Assembly: GCA_964395765.1 (NCBI GenBank)
Contig: CAYNCU010000017.1
Coordinates: forward strand, 1 to 30,834
Direction: 5' to 3'
Source of the DNA: DATDPY01 sp964395765
Lineage (GTDB): Bacteria > Bacteroidota > Bacteroidia > Cytophagales > Cyclobacteriaceae
DNA: 30,834 nt
Shown here piece after piece: positions 7,831-15,443 of this stretch. The notes beneath the pieces are model-generated. The model saw only the letters and a program-made list of their open reading frames with translations, had not been told where the DNA came from and searched no databases. Both the position numbers and the translations under genes were made by a program. Numbering within the stretch: position 1 is the first letter of the stretch; every line of letters starts with the position of its first letter.

Positions 7831-8640
7831 TTATGTCAATCCGATCCGGATTAAATTGTTTTTATTACTGGCAAAAATCAAACCATTGTTCATAACAAAA
7901 AAGGTGTCCTTCCCGGCCCCGGGAAGGCCTGAGCCTGTATTTTTATTGAATATAACAGACCCTTCCCTATCCAGCAACAGCAGGAAGCTTTCCATGTCGT
8001 TATTTTCACGCTGACAGTAACTGATTATGATATATTCTCTGAATTCAAGATAATCGACCGCCAGGGAGGGTTTTATTCCCAATTTCTCAAGAAATTTCCC
8101 GATCATTCTGAAATTATCGTCATCCTCTGCATAATGAACGGGGTAGTACAGGTCCCTGTTATCATTGGTTTTACGAGATGCTGAATTTTCCCGGGCTTCC
8201 GCCTGTTCAGGATAGGTTACCTGACCGGTCAGGGGATTTACGGCACAAAATCTTCTGTTTTCACCTTCACCGATAAAGGCCAGGATTTCATGGTGGCCGA
8301 ATTCTACCGGTACAAGGCCGTCAATTGTCCAGAGTATTGTTTTATTAATAATATCAAAAGCCTGGATTTCTCCGTTGGAAGGGTCCTGTTCATCCGGGAA
8401 AAGGCGCATATAAATCCTGGTATCGGACAAGGCTAACAGGCTGACCCACCATGTTTCACTGAATACCCAATCTTTAAGTAGAAATTCATTGGAATTAAGA
8501 TTTATTACGTAAAAGCCGGTTTTATGATTTTCATTGTTCCGGACTTCCAGGGCCAGTAAATTTCTTTCTATATCCGGTACAGTCTTCCATATCAGGCCGT
8601 TAAAAGTGTAAGAAAAGTCCGGTGTCGGTTCCTTAGGCAA
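7831..8640 (-). CDS. DUF4905-like protein
   Basis: A 269-residue protein with repeated beta-strand segments (for example TRIYMRLFPDEQDPSNGEIQ, KTILWTIDGLVPVEFGHHEI, SFLLLLDREGSVIF) suggesting a beta-propeller-like or WD-type fold. I place it tentatively in DUF4905, a Bacteroidota family of this length with an N-terminal 'FSYTFNGLIWK' segment; function unknown. There is no signal peptide or membrane segment. The only reasonable start is TTG at 8640: an in-frame stop lies six codons upstream and the first in-frame ATG is deep in the protein. A well-formed TTTG/N18/TAAATTTG promoter sits directly upstream and supports this start. It is divergent from the NfeD gene. Confidence 0.65.
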   Translation of the reverse strand: MPKEPTPDFSYTFNGLIWKTVPDIERNLLALEVRNNENHKTGFYVINLNSNEFLLKDWVFSETWWVSLLALSDTRIYMRLFPDEQDPSNGEIQAFDIINKTILWTIDGLVPVEFGHHEILAFIGEGENRRFCAVNPLTGQVTYPEQAEARENSASRKTNDNRDLYYPVHYAEDDDNFRMIGKFLEKLGIKPSLAVDYLEFREYIIISYCQRENNDMESFLLLLDREGSVIFNKNTGSGLPGAGKDTFFVMNNGLIFASNKNNLIRIGLT

Positions 8641-8662
8641 AGGATTATTCGTAATTTTTCAT

Positions 8663-8692
8663 CAAATTTATTTTCCTTTCGTAAATATCAAA
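8663..8692 (-). promoter_or_regulatory. Bacteroidota-type promoter (TTTG, 18-base spacer, TAAATTTG)
   Basis: On the minus strand a TTTG -33 box (8692-8689) is followed, after exactly 18 bases, by TAAATTTG (8670-8663). Both boxes match the Bacteroidota primary sigma factor consensus. Transcription should start about 18 bases before the TTG start of the DUF4905-like gene. It ends 11 bases from the ATG of the divergent NfeD gene, so both genes share this short control region. Confidence 0.65.
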
Positions 8693-8703
8693 GGAAGATC
8701 ATC

Positions 8704-10050
8704 ATGGGAAAATATATTTTCATCCTGTTTTTTATTTTTTTGTTCTCAATTCCTTTTTCAGGCCGTTCCGGCCCTGATTCAACAACACTGGTCATGGTCA
8801 TGAAAATCGATAAAGAAATAAACCCCTCCATGAACCGTTATACCAAACTGGCCCTGGAACATGCGAATGACATAGGTGCAGATATAGTAATTATTGAGAT
8901 GAATACCTATGGCGGAACATTAAAGGATGCTGATGATATCAGGACCAGGATCCTGGAATTCAAAAAGCCCATTTGGGTATTTATCAATAAAAATGCTGCT
9001 TCTGCCGGCGCATTAATATCCATTGCCTGCGACAGCATTTATATGGCAAGCGGGGCGAGCATAGGGGCAGCGACAGTAGTGGTACAGACCGGGGAAGCAG
9101 CACCGGATAAATATCAGTCCTATATGCGTTCCATGATGCGGTCGACTGCCGAAGCCAACGGAAGAAATCCGCATATTGCCGAAGCCATGGTGGATCAGCG
9201 CATTAAGATCGACAGCATTACTCAGGCGGGACAGGTGATTACCTTCTCGACGTCAGAGGCCATCAAAAACGGTTACTGCGAGGGGAAAGTCGGTTCAATT
9301 GAAGAGATCCTCCAGAAAAATAATATCAAAAACTATAAAATCGAATATTTCAAACTTTCTCCTGCAGAGGATATCATCCGGGTGTTTATGAACCCTATCA
9401 TAAGCGGGATTCTCATACTCATTATCCTGGGAGGGATATATTTTGAATTACAAACCCCCGGAGTCGGGTTTCCACTTATTGCATCGATAACCGCTGCCGC
9501 CTTATATTTCATTCCATATTACCTTAATGGACTGGCTGCGAATTGGGAAATCGCATTGTTTTTTATTGGTCTCACATTGCTCGCCCTTGAATTTTTTGTT
9601 ATTCCCGGCTTTGGCGTTGCGGGGATATCAGGGATCATCCTTACCCTTGGCTCGTTGATCCTCGTAATGCTTGACAATAATTTTTTTGATTTTTCGTTTG
9701 TCAGGACGAAAGATATATTCACGGCGGTGACCACCATTATGGCGGGATTCACAGCAACCTTGTTCCTGATGTTTTTCGGGGGACTGCAGTTAACGAGGTC
9801 CCGGGCGTTCAGGAAAATTACCCTGTTCGATACCCAGGAACGGTCGAAAGGTTATGTTACAAAATTCAGGGATGAAACAATGATCGGGAAAACCGGCACC
9901 GCATATTCTGTTCTTCGTCCCGCCGGCAAGGTAATGATAAATGGAATTATTTACGACGCTTACACGAGAGGAGAGTATATAAAAAAGGACGAAAAGGTAA
10001 TTGTAATCAGTGAAGAAGGTACAACCTTAAAAGTGAGATTGTCGGAATAG
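8704..10050 (+). CDS. NfeD-type membrane serine protease (long form)
   Basis: A 448-residue long-form NfeD protein. Residues 1-20 form a signal peptide. A ClpP/SppA-like protease domain follows; the NKNAASAGALISIACDS stretch places the nucleophile at S100, and K136 (APDKYQSYM), 17 residues before the GRN motif, is the likely partner of a Ser-Lys dyad. Several membrane segments lie between about residues 225 and 365 (GILILIILGGIYF; ITAAALYFIPYY; LFFIGLTLLALEFFVI; GIILTLGSLILVML). The last ~70 residues (GKTGTAYSVLRPAGKV...YIKKDEKVIVI) form the NfeD OB-fold. Such proteins act in the membrane, usually with a stomatin/SPFH partner, which is not seen here. kdsB follows after three bases and is probably co-transcribed. 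Confidence 0.92.
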   Translation: MGKYIFILFFIFLFSIPFSGRSGPDSTTLVMVMKIDKEINPSMNRYTKLALEHANDIGADIVIIEMNTYGGTLKDADDIRTRILEFKKPIWVFINKNAASAGALISIACDSIYMASGASIGAATVVVQTGEAAPDKYQSYMRSMMRSTAEANGRNPHIAEAMVDQRIKIDSITQAGQVITFSTSEAIKNGYCEGKVGSIEEILQKNNIKNYKIEYFKLSPAEDIIRVFMNPIISGILILIILGGIYFELQTPGVGFPLIASITAAALYFIPYYLNGLAANWEIALFFIGLTLLALEFFVIPGFGVAGISGIILTLGSLILVMLDNNFFDFSFVRTKDIFTAVTTIMAGFTATLFLMFFGGLQLTRSRAFRKITLFDTQERSKGYVTKFRDETMIGKTGTAYSVLRPAGKVMINGIIYDAYTRGEYIKKDEKVIVISEEGTTLKVRLSE

Positions 10051-10053
10051 ATC

Positions 10054-10800
10054 ATGAAAATACTCGGCGTCATTCCTTCCCGTTATGCTTCCACCCGTTT
10101 TCCGGGTAAACCCCTGGCCGATATTGATGGCAAACCTATGGTTTGGAGGGTATATGAACAATCGGTGAAATCCACCTTACTGAATGATGTAGTGGTAGCT
10201 ACGGATGATACAAGGATCTTCGATACCATTACAGGAAAAGGTGGTAAGTCGTTAATGACTTCTTCCGACCATAAAAACGGAACTGAAAGGTGTGTGGAAG
10301 CCCTCGAAAAATCAGGTCAGCATTACGACTACGTGATCAACATTCAGGGCGATGAACCGTTTATTGAGCCGGGGCAGATTAATGATCTCGCCAGGTTACT
10401 TGACGGGGAGACGGAAATAGCCACGATGGTATCTCTGATCAGGGACAGGCGTACCCTTGACAACGAAGGGGTGGCAAAGGTGATCCTCAACAGGAGAAAT
10501 GAAGTTATTTATTTTAGCCGGCATGCCATTCCTTTTATCAAAGGCTTTGAAAGTAAATTCTGGCTTGAAAAATATCCATTTTATAAACACGTTTCATTAT
10601 ACGGTTACAGAAGTGACATCCTTAAAATAATTTCCACGCTGGAACCCAGTCCCCTTGAAACAGCGGAATCACTCGAACAATTACGCTGGCTTGAAAACGG
10701 TTTCCGGATCAAAGCGGGAATAACCGATTACAGCGGGGTAAGTATTGATACGCCCGAAGATCTGGCCTATATCCTTCAACATATTCCCAAGAGTGATTAA
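10054..10800 (+). CDS. kdsB: CMP-KDO synthetase (KdsB)
   Basis: KdsB uses CTP to activate 3-deoxy-D-manno-octulosonate (KDO) to CMP-KDO, the donor for the inner core of lipopolysaccharide, so the organism makes a KDO-containing outer membrane. The 248 residues are standard. Visible motifs are the N-terminal nucleotide loop GVIPSRYASTRFPGKPL (residues 5-21), the INIQGDEPFIEP motif with the metal-binding aspartate, and the YGYRSD and ETAESLEQLRWLENG segments. The ATG at 10054 follows NfeD by three bases. The next gene's most upstream possible start is two bases after the TAA, so NfeD, kdsB and the first thioredoxin-fold gene look like one operon. Confidence 0.97.
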   Translation: MKILGVIPSRYASTRFPGKPLADIDGKPMVWRVYEQSVKSTLLNDVVVATDDTRIFDTITGKGGKSLMTSSDHKNGTERCVEALEKSGQHYDYVINIQGDEPFIEPGQINDLARLLDGETEIATMVSLIRDRRTLDNEGVAKVILNRRNEVIYFSRHAIPFIKGFESKFWLEKYPFYKHVSLYGYRSDILKIISTLEPSPLETAESLEQLRWLENGFRIKAGITDYSGVSIDTPEDLAYILQHIPKSD

Positions 10801-10823
10801 ATTTGAAGGAACTGAGTAAAGGA

Positions 10824-12269
10824 ATGATGAAAAAAATATGGATAGCTTGCCAGCTAATGATTTTCCTGATCCTGGCTTCTTGCCGCGAGGATATTGCCCA
10901 GGGTTATGATTATACCATCAAGATCAGGAACTTTAAAGATACTGTTGCCTACCTTGGGTATAATTTCGGCGACCAGAAATTTGTGAAAGATACTTCCAGG
11001 GTTTTCAACGGCAATACGCTTCATTTTCACAACGACACGACGAATCTTCCCCAGGGTGTCTATTTTGTTTACTCCCCTAGCGTTTATTTCGAATTTATTG
11101 TAAATGAGCCCAAATTTACTTTGGAGACGGATACTGCAAATTTTGTGGGTGACATGAAGGTGGAAGGATCTAAAGAAAACAGGCTCTTCAATAATTTTCA
11201 AAAGTACATGGCAAGCAAACAATCCGAAAGCAATGCCTTAGCCGGCCGGGTGGATTCCCTTCAGAAAATTCATGATTCTACTGCCATCGCAGTAATCCGG
11301 AAAAGACTTACTGAAATATCGGATTCAATAAAAACCTATCAGAAAAATCTTATCAGCGAAAATGCGGGAACTTATGTGGCCAAACTTGTTCAGGGTATGC
11401 AAAAACCGGTGGTGCCCGAACCGCCTAAAAATGACACCAGCAGGACAGCCGAAAAAAACTGGCAGTTTTATTATTACAAAAATCACTTCTTCGATAATTT
11501 CAATATCGCTGACTCCGGGTTGCTACGGTCCCCCATTTATCAGCCCAAGATCGATGAATATATGGACAAGCTTACCCTGCAGGAACCGGATTCCATAGAT
11601 GCCGCTGCCGATTACCTGCTAAGCAAGGCCGAACCGAATAAGGAGGTTTATCGATATCTCCTTGTTAAGTTGACCAATAAGTACGAAACTTCGAATATAA
11701 TGGGCATGGAAAGGGTATTTGTTTATCTCGCAGAAAACTATTACCTGAAAGGGAAAGCCTACTGGGCCGATACTTCGCTGATCAATAAATTCGACAAAAG
11801 AGTAAAGGAACTAAAGCCCAACCTGATTGGAAATACCGCCCCCGATATGACCTTACTGGATACCCTGATGCGGCCTGTCCGGTTGAGCGATTTACACAGC
11901 CGTTTTACCATTCTTTTCTTTTATGATCCCGATTGCGGACATTGCAAAAAAGCAACCCCGGAACTATATGACCTTTATCAGAAAGAGCTTAAATCCAAAG
12001 GTGTTACCGTTTGGGCGGCAAGTATTGTGACCGATATAAAAAAATGGAAGGCATTTGTCCGGAATGATCACCTCAAAGGATGGATAAATGTGGCGGATCC
12101 CTATCTGCATGATAATTTCCGGGCCGAATATGATATTAAGAGCACCCCTACAATTTATATTCTTGATTCCAAGAAAAAAATTATTGCAAAACGTCTGGGC
12201 GTAGACCAGATAGGCGATTTTATAGATAAGATGATAGAATTCGAGAATCAGGATAAAAGTAAAACCTGA
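10824..12269 (+). CDS. Thioredoxin-fold lipoprotein (DUF4369/DUF5106-redoxin type), copy 1
   Basis: About 481 residues from the ATG at 10824; a TTG at 10803 and a second ATG at 10827 are alternatives. The N-terminus carries a lipobox (FLILASC, Cys about residue 20), so it should be a lipoprotein facing the periplasm or cell surface. The ~90 residues that follow resemble DUF4369; the middle (YQPKIDEYMD...NYYLKGKAYW) matches DUF5106; the last ~140 residues form a thioredoxin/AhpC-TSA domain with the active site CGHC (Cys about residue 371) and the cis-proline region STPTIYIL. Proteins of this architecture are Bacteroidota thiol-disulfide oxidoreductases of unknown substrate. A close paralogue follows at 12411. 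It probably shares a transcript with kdsB. Confidence 0.85.
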   Translation: MMKKIWIACQLMIFLILASCREDIAQGYDYTIKIRNFKDTVAYLGYNFGDQKFVKDTSRVFNGNTLHFHNDTTNLPQGVYFVYSPSVYFEFIVNEPKFTLETDTANFVGDMKVEGSKENRLFNNFQKYMASKQSESNALAGRVDSLQKIHDSTAIAVIRKRLTEISDSIKTYQKNLISENAGTYVAKLVQGMQKPVVPEPPKNDTSRTAEKNWQFYYYKNHFFDNFNIADSGLLRSPIYQPKIDEYMDKLTLQEPDSIDAAADYLLSKAEPNKEVYRYLLVKLTNKYETSNIMGMERVFVYLAENYYLKGKAYWADTSLINKFDKRVKELKPNLIGNTAPDMTLLDTLMRPVRLSDLHSRFTILFFYDPDCGHCKKATPELYDLYQKELKSKGVTVWAASIVTDIKKWKAFVRNDHLKGWINVADPYLHDNFRAEYDIKSTPTIYILDSKKKIIAKRLGVDQIGDFIDKMIEFENQDKSKT

Positions 12270-12410
12270 ACCTGCATAGGTTGTTAATTAGCATAATTTA
12301 ATCCCGGAAATTCACTATTCTGAATTAATTAACGTTATTTTCCTGTGCTTATGGCCCAATCTTTGAAGTTGGTAGATTTAATGAATTTTCTTCTGATAAA
12401 ATTTTAAAAG

Positions 12411-13901
12411 ATGTCTGCAAAGAAATACCTGATCAAAGGACTTTTATCAATTTTCGTTCTTGGATTAATGCCTAACAATAGCAAGGCGCAAGGTTATGAT
12501 TTTACATTCAGGGTTAAAAATATCAAAGATACGATTGCCTATTTAGGTTATAATTTCGGATCGGAAAAATTCATCAAAGACACATCGGGGGTTTTTGACG
12601 GGGACATGCTGAGGTTTCATAATGATACGACCCGTCTTCCGCAGGGCGTATATTTTGTTTATGCGCCGGGAATGTATTTCGAGTTTATTGTCAATGAGCC
12701 GAAATTCAGGATTGAAACAGATACTGCCGATTATGTTGCCGATATGAAAATTGAAGGGTCCAGGGAAAATAAAATTTTCAACAACTTTCAGAAATTCATG
12801 GCCGGTAAACATTTACAAAATGATGCCATCAGCGGAGAGCTGGATTCATTAAAAAAATTAAATGATACCGCCGCTATTGCAACATTACGTAAAAAATTAA
12901 CTGCAATCGGCGATGAGATAAAAGCCTACCAGCAAAATCTGGTGAGTTCGAACCAGGGAACCTATGTGGCAAAAATGGTTGACGCCATGCAGAAGCCAGT
13001 AGTCCCCGATCCGCCTGCAGGAGATACTTCGAAGATCGATGCTTCACGTTGGAAATTTTATTATTACCGGAAACATTTCTTCGATCATTTCAATTTAGCC
13101 GACTCAGGTTTATTACGCTCGCCGATATACCAGCCCAAAATCGATGAGTACATGGATGAACTCACCATGCAGGTACCTGATTCTATAGAGGCTGCAGCAG
13201 ATTTTCTGCTGAAAAAAGCCGAACCTAACCAGGAAGTGTACCGATACCTGTTAGTTAAGCTTACCAATAAATATGAGACATCGAAAATAATGGGGATGGA
13301 AAAAGTATTTTTATACCTGGCTGAAAATTATTACCTGAAAGGCAAAGCTTATTGGGCCGATTCGGCGCTGATCGGCAAATTCAGGAAAAGAGTGAACGAA
13401 CTTGAACCTAACCAGATCGGGAATAAGGCCCCGGACATGACACTGGTCGATACTTTAATGAGGCCGGTAAGGCTGAGTGACGTACATCACCGTTTTACCG
13501 TCCTGTATTTTTACAATCATGCCTGCGGTCATTGCAAAGAGGCTACCCCGATCCTTGTGGATGCTTATAATAAAAAGCTCAAGGATGAGGACGTGGCTAT
13601 CTGGGCAGCGGATATCATGCCCGACATCAGAAAGGCTTCCGACATTCCGTCTAATATGAAAATGTGGAAAGAATTTATAAATCAGTATCATTTAGACGGC
13701 TGGATCAATGTTGCCGACCCCGAATACCGCGATCCGTTCAGGAAAGAGTATGATGTCACCGTGACGCCCACGATCTATATATTAAATGCGAAACATGAGA
13801 TCATTGCTAAAAGAATAGGAGTGGACCAGATTGAAGATTTTATTGATCGGATGATTAAAATGGAGAAAACCGGGACGGCTCAGACAAGTTTGCTCAAATA
13901 G
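12411..13901 (+). CDS. Thioredoxin-fold exported protein (DUF4369/DUF5106-redoxin type), copy 2
   Basis: A 496-residue tandem paralogue of the preceding gene with the same domain order: DUF4369-like (about 28-120), DUF5106-like (about 215-310) and thioredoxin with CGHC at 372-375. Long stretches are shared, for example SPIYQPKIDEYMD and LAENYYLKGKAYWAD. Two differences stand out. The N-terminus is an ordinary signal peptide (GLMPNNSKAQG, no lipobox cysteine), so it should be soluble in the periplasm. The thioredoxin domain also has about ten extra residues (RKASDIPSNM) before KMWKEF. The ATG at 12411 fits the signal peptide. A 141-base gap with a near-consensus AATCTTTG at 12358-12365 suggests it may have its own weak promoter. 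Confidence 0.85.
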   Translation: MSAKKYLIKGLLSIFVLGLMPNNSKAQGYDFTFRVKNIKDTIAYLGYNFGSEKFIKDTSGVFDGDMLRFHNDTTRLPQGVYFVYAPGMYFEFIVNEPKFRIETDTADYVADMKIEGSRENKIFNNFQKFMAGKHLQNDAISGELDSLKKLNDTAAIATLRKKLTAIGDEIKAYQQNLVSSNQGTYVAKMVDAMQKPVVPDPPAGDTSKIDASRWKFYYYRKHFFDHFNLADSGLLRSPIYQPKIDEYMDELTMQVPDSIEAAADFLLKKAEPNQEVYRYLLVKLTNKYETSKIMGMEKVFLYLAENYYLKGKAYWADSALIGKFRKRVNELEPNQIGNKAPDMTLVDTLMRPVRLSDVHHRFTVLYFYNHACGHCKEATPILVDAYNKKLKDEDVAIWAADIMPDIRKASDIPSNMKMWKEFINQYHLDGWINVADPEYRDPFRKEYDVTVTPTIYILNAKHEIIAKRIGVDQIEDFIDRMIKMEKTGTAQTSLLK

Positions 13902-13967
13902 AGAATTTTTGAAAACCAATTTTTCCTTACTTTTCTTTGTTTCCCAAAGAGACCATCGCTTCAAGGC

Positions 13968-14006
13968 GTGAAGGGAATATTTAGTTTTTGACCGCTCACC
14001 CTTCAC
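13968..14006. repeat. 8-bp inverted repeat GTGAAGGG/CCCTTCAC
   Basis: Perfect 8-base arms at 13968-13975 and 13999-14006 with a 23-base spacer, in the gap between two convergent genes. A second small hairpin (CTTCA/TGAAG) overlaps the left arm. It may add structure to the 3' end of the thioredoxin transcript, but no function is evident. Confidence 0.4.
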
Positions 14007-14020
14007 ACAAACTCGTGGCT

Positions 14021-14045
14021 AAAATGATTTACCAAATCATTTTTT
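14021..14045. terminator. Bidirectional intrinsic terminator
   Basis: AAAATGATTT (14021-14030), a three-base loop and AAATCATTTT (14034-14043) make a perfect 10-bp hairpin, followed by two further T on the + strand and preceded by A on the other side, so it ends in a T tract in both directions. It lies between the ends of the convergent thioredoxin gene (+) and acylphosphatase gene (-) and could end both transcripts. The stem is AT-rich, which lowers certainty. Confidence 0.6.
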
Positions 14046-14090
14046 AACGCTTCGGCCTATGGACATGCATATCGAACGTATTTATATTAT

Positions 14091-14366
14091 TTAGTGTTTT
14101 ATCCCGAAGCCTTTGTAATTCTTAAATACACCAGGAGTAATGTCCACCTTATCGACCCTGGCGGAAACAGGGCCGCGCTCGCACCACAAAATGAACTGGT
14201 CAAGATCCGCCTCAAAACCTTCCGCCTCAATAAATACGGAGCCGTCATGCATGTTCATAACATACCCGGAAATGTTAAATTCACGGGCTTTCTGGACCGC
14301 ATAATACCTGAAGCCAACACCCTGGACACGGCCCGTAATTCTTAATTGAGCACTTTTATCCTTCAA
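14091..14366 (-). CDS. acyP: Acylphosphatase
   Basis: A 91-residue acylphosphatase, which hydrolyses acyl phosphates such as carbamoyl phosphate and 1,3-bisphosphoglycerate in the cytoplasm. Both catalytic signatures are present: GRVQGVGFR with the phosphate-binding arginine (about residue 20), and GYVMNMHDGSV with the catalytic asparagine (about residue 38). The size is normal for the family. The start is TTG at 14366; an in-frame stop lies three codons upstream and no ATG precedes the conserved region. It is a single gene, convergent with the thioredoxin-fold gene, and its transcript would run into the hairpin at 14021-14045. Confidence 0.93.
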   Translation of the reverse strand: MKDKSAQLRITGRVQGVGFRYYAVQKAREFNISGYVMNMHDGSVFIEAEGFEADLDQFILWCERGPVSARVDKVDITPGVFKNYKGFGIKH

Positions 14367-14404
14367 TTGATTTTAAAATCTAAAGTAATGGCAACGAATA
14401 AATA

Positions 14405-14430
14405 TTATTACATCATAGCTATTGTAATAA
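14405..14430. repeat. 8-bp dyad TTATTACA/TGTAATAA
   Basis: A perfect inverted repeat with a ten-base centre, 39 bases upstream of the acylphosphatase TTG start. Its placement would suit an operator or a hairpin in the leader. No regulator is encoded beside it, so the role is open. Confidence 0.4.
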
Positions 14431-14748
14431 GAAAATTTGTTGGATGCAATTTTAAACCGGATATAATGAAGTTAGTTGAAATACTCCTTTCTCTCCAAGG
14501 TCGGTGGCTTGCGCTTTTAAGGGATTGGAATAATCTGATCTCTCCAGGGTTATTGGAATCTTGATCTGCATATGAATTAAGAAACTGACCTTTTTAACGT
14601 TGATGCGTTTAAAAAATAAATAGGTTATAATTCCCTGATCTTGCTAACATGCAGGTAAATCGGCTTTAAATGCTTTAGAAAATTTAGGCTGCTACCAATT
14701 CCGGAATGTAGTTTATAGTTCGTAAATCGGAGTCCCTGTAGTGAGAGG

Positions 14749-14791
14749 ATCTTATTTCGTAAAACGACGAAAAACGCCGAATAAATAAGAT
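14749..14791. repeat. 9-bp inverted repeat ATCTTATTT/AAATAAGAT
   Basis: Perfect 9-base arms (14749-14757 and 14783-14791) around a 25-base loop that itself contains repeated ACG motifs. It sits in the middle of the gene-free block. It may be part of a small RNA or a mobile-repeat remnant; there is no T tract typical of a terminator. Confidence 0.4.
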
Positions 14792-14983
14792 TTCAGGCCA
14801 GATCCATTTCATTCACTTGACTTCACCATCCCGCGCGCATACGAAAGGTAACTTGCCGTCTCATTGAAAGCGTTGGACACAGGATTCAATTACCACGGCG
14901 GATCTGATATATAGAATACTTTTGTTTACAGGTCAAGCCGGTGTAAAGATATCGGGAATTAAAAATAATATTCCTGCTATCCC

Positions 14984-15364
14984 TTAATGATACATACCAC
15001 AGATCTTGCAGTATTTTTTCTTACCGGGAGGGCGTTTCTTTGGGGGATGTTTGTGGCCGAAATAGGTGGGATCCGAATACTGAGGTTTTTTCATTTCCCG
15101 CTCCATTTTTTTATACTTTTTGGCGTTGGCCTCCATGCGTGCATAATATTCCTTTACCTTATCATCGAACTTCTCATTATACGAATCGCCCTTGATTTTC
15201 CGGTTTTTCTTTACTTTTACTTTCTGAGGGGCAGTCTCATAGGTTGCGCCCCTGTCATAATTGAAATCTTTTTCACTATACCTTGGATTCTTAATCGACT
15301 GTGCTGAAAGCGATATGGTAAAGCCAAAAGAAAGGAAAATAACAAAAAGCCAGAATTTATTCAT
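14984..15364 (-). CDS. Small lysine-rich exported protein with C-terminal CxxC-type motif
   Basis: A 126-residue protein of unknown function, starting at the ATG at 15364. The first ~22 residues are a clear signal peptide ending LSAQS, so it is exported. The mature part is very basic, with clusters such as KVKVKKNRKIKG and a charged, helical EYYARMEANAKKYKKMEREMKK region. The last eleven residues read KKYCKICGMYH: a CxxC pair with a following histidine that looks like a small metal-binding knuckle, right at the end of the chain. Hypothetical proteins with this kind of tail occur in Bacteroidota, as far as I remember, but have no assigned role. It lies 79 bases downstream of metG on the same strand. 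Confidence 0.7.
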   Translation of the reverse strand: MNKFWLFVIFLSFGFTISLSAQSIKNPRYSEKDFNYDRGATYETAPQKVKVKKNRKIKGDSYNEKFDDKVKEYYARMEANAKKYKKMEREMKKPQYSDPTYFGHKHPPKKRPPGKKKYCKICGMYH

Positions 15365-15443
15365 AACACCTAATTTATATAATTAACACCATAAATGTTA
15401 ATCTATTGTGTGTGGATTGGCTTAATTAGCCTTTTTTTGGCCA

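Larger units (their letters stand above)
14367..14983. other. Non-coding block of 617 bases with several inverted repeats
   Basis: I find no convincing gene here. A short frame that opens at 14466 reads 32 codons and shows no recognisable domain. On the minus strand a stretch around 14870-14760 reads briefly like protein but is broken by stops. Structure is visible: TTATTACA/TGTAATAA at 14405-14430, the palindrome ATTCCGGAAT near 14698, and ATCTTATTT/AAATAAGAT at 14749-14791 enclosing a loop rich in CG-A runs. It could hold promoters for the acylphosphatase gene, a small RNA, or decayed sequence; I cannot tell which. Confidence 0.5.

Noticed and set aside
14466..14564. Short + strand frame of 32 codons in the gene-free block
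   Set aside because: No recognisable domain, no promoter box at a sensible distance, and no sign of selection visible from one sequence.
14725..14768. Apparent similarity to 30570-30606, suggesting a dispersed repeat
   Set aside because: By hand only about 22 of 32 positions agree with two gaps, in AT-rich DNA. This is too weak to call without a genome-wide search.
14758..14870. Minus-strand protein-like stretch in the gene-free block, considered as a pseudogene
   Set aside because: It is interrupted by stops and I cannot name a parent family, so calling a pseudogene would be guesswork.
15419..15438. GGCT-TAATT-AGCC followed by seven T, resembling a + strand terminator
   Set aside because: The stem is only four pairs, and no + strand gene ends here; both flanking genes run on the minus strand, where no T tract follows.
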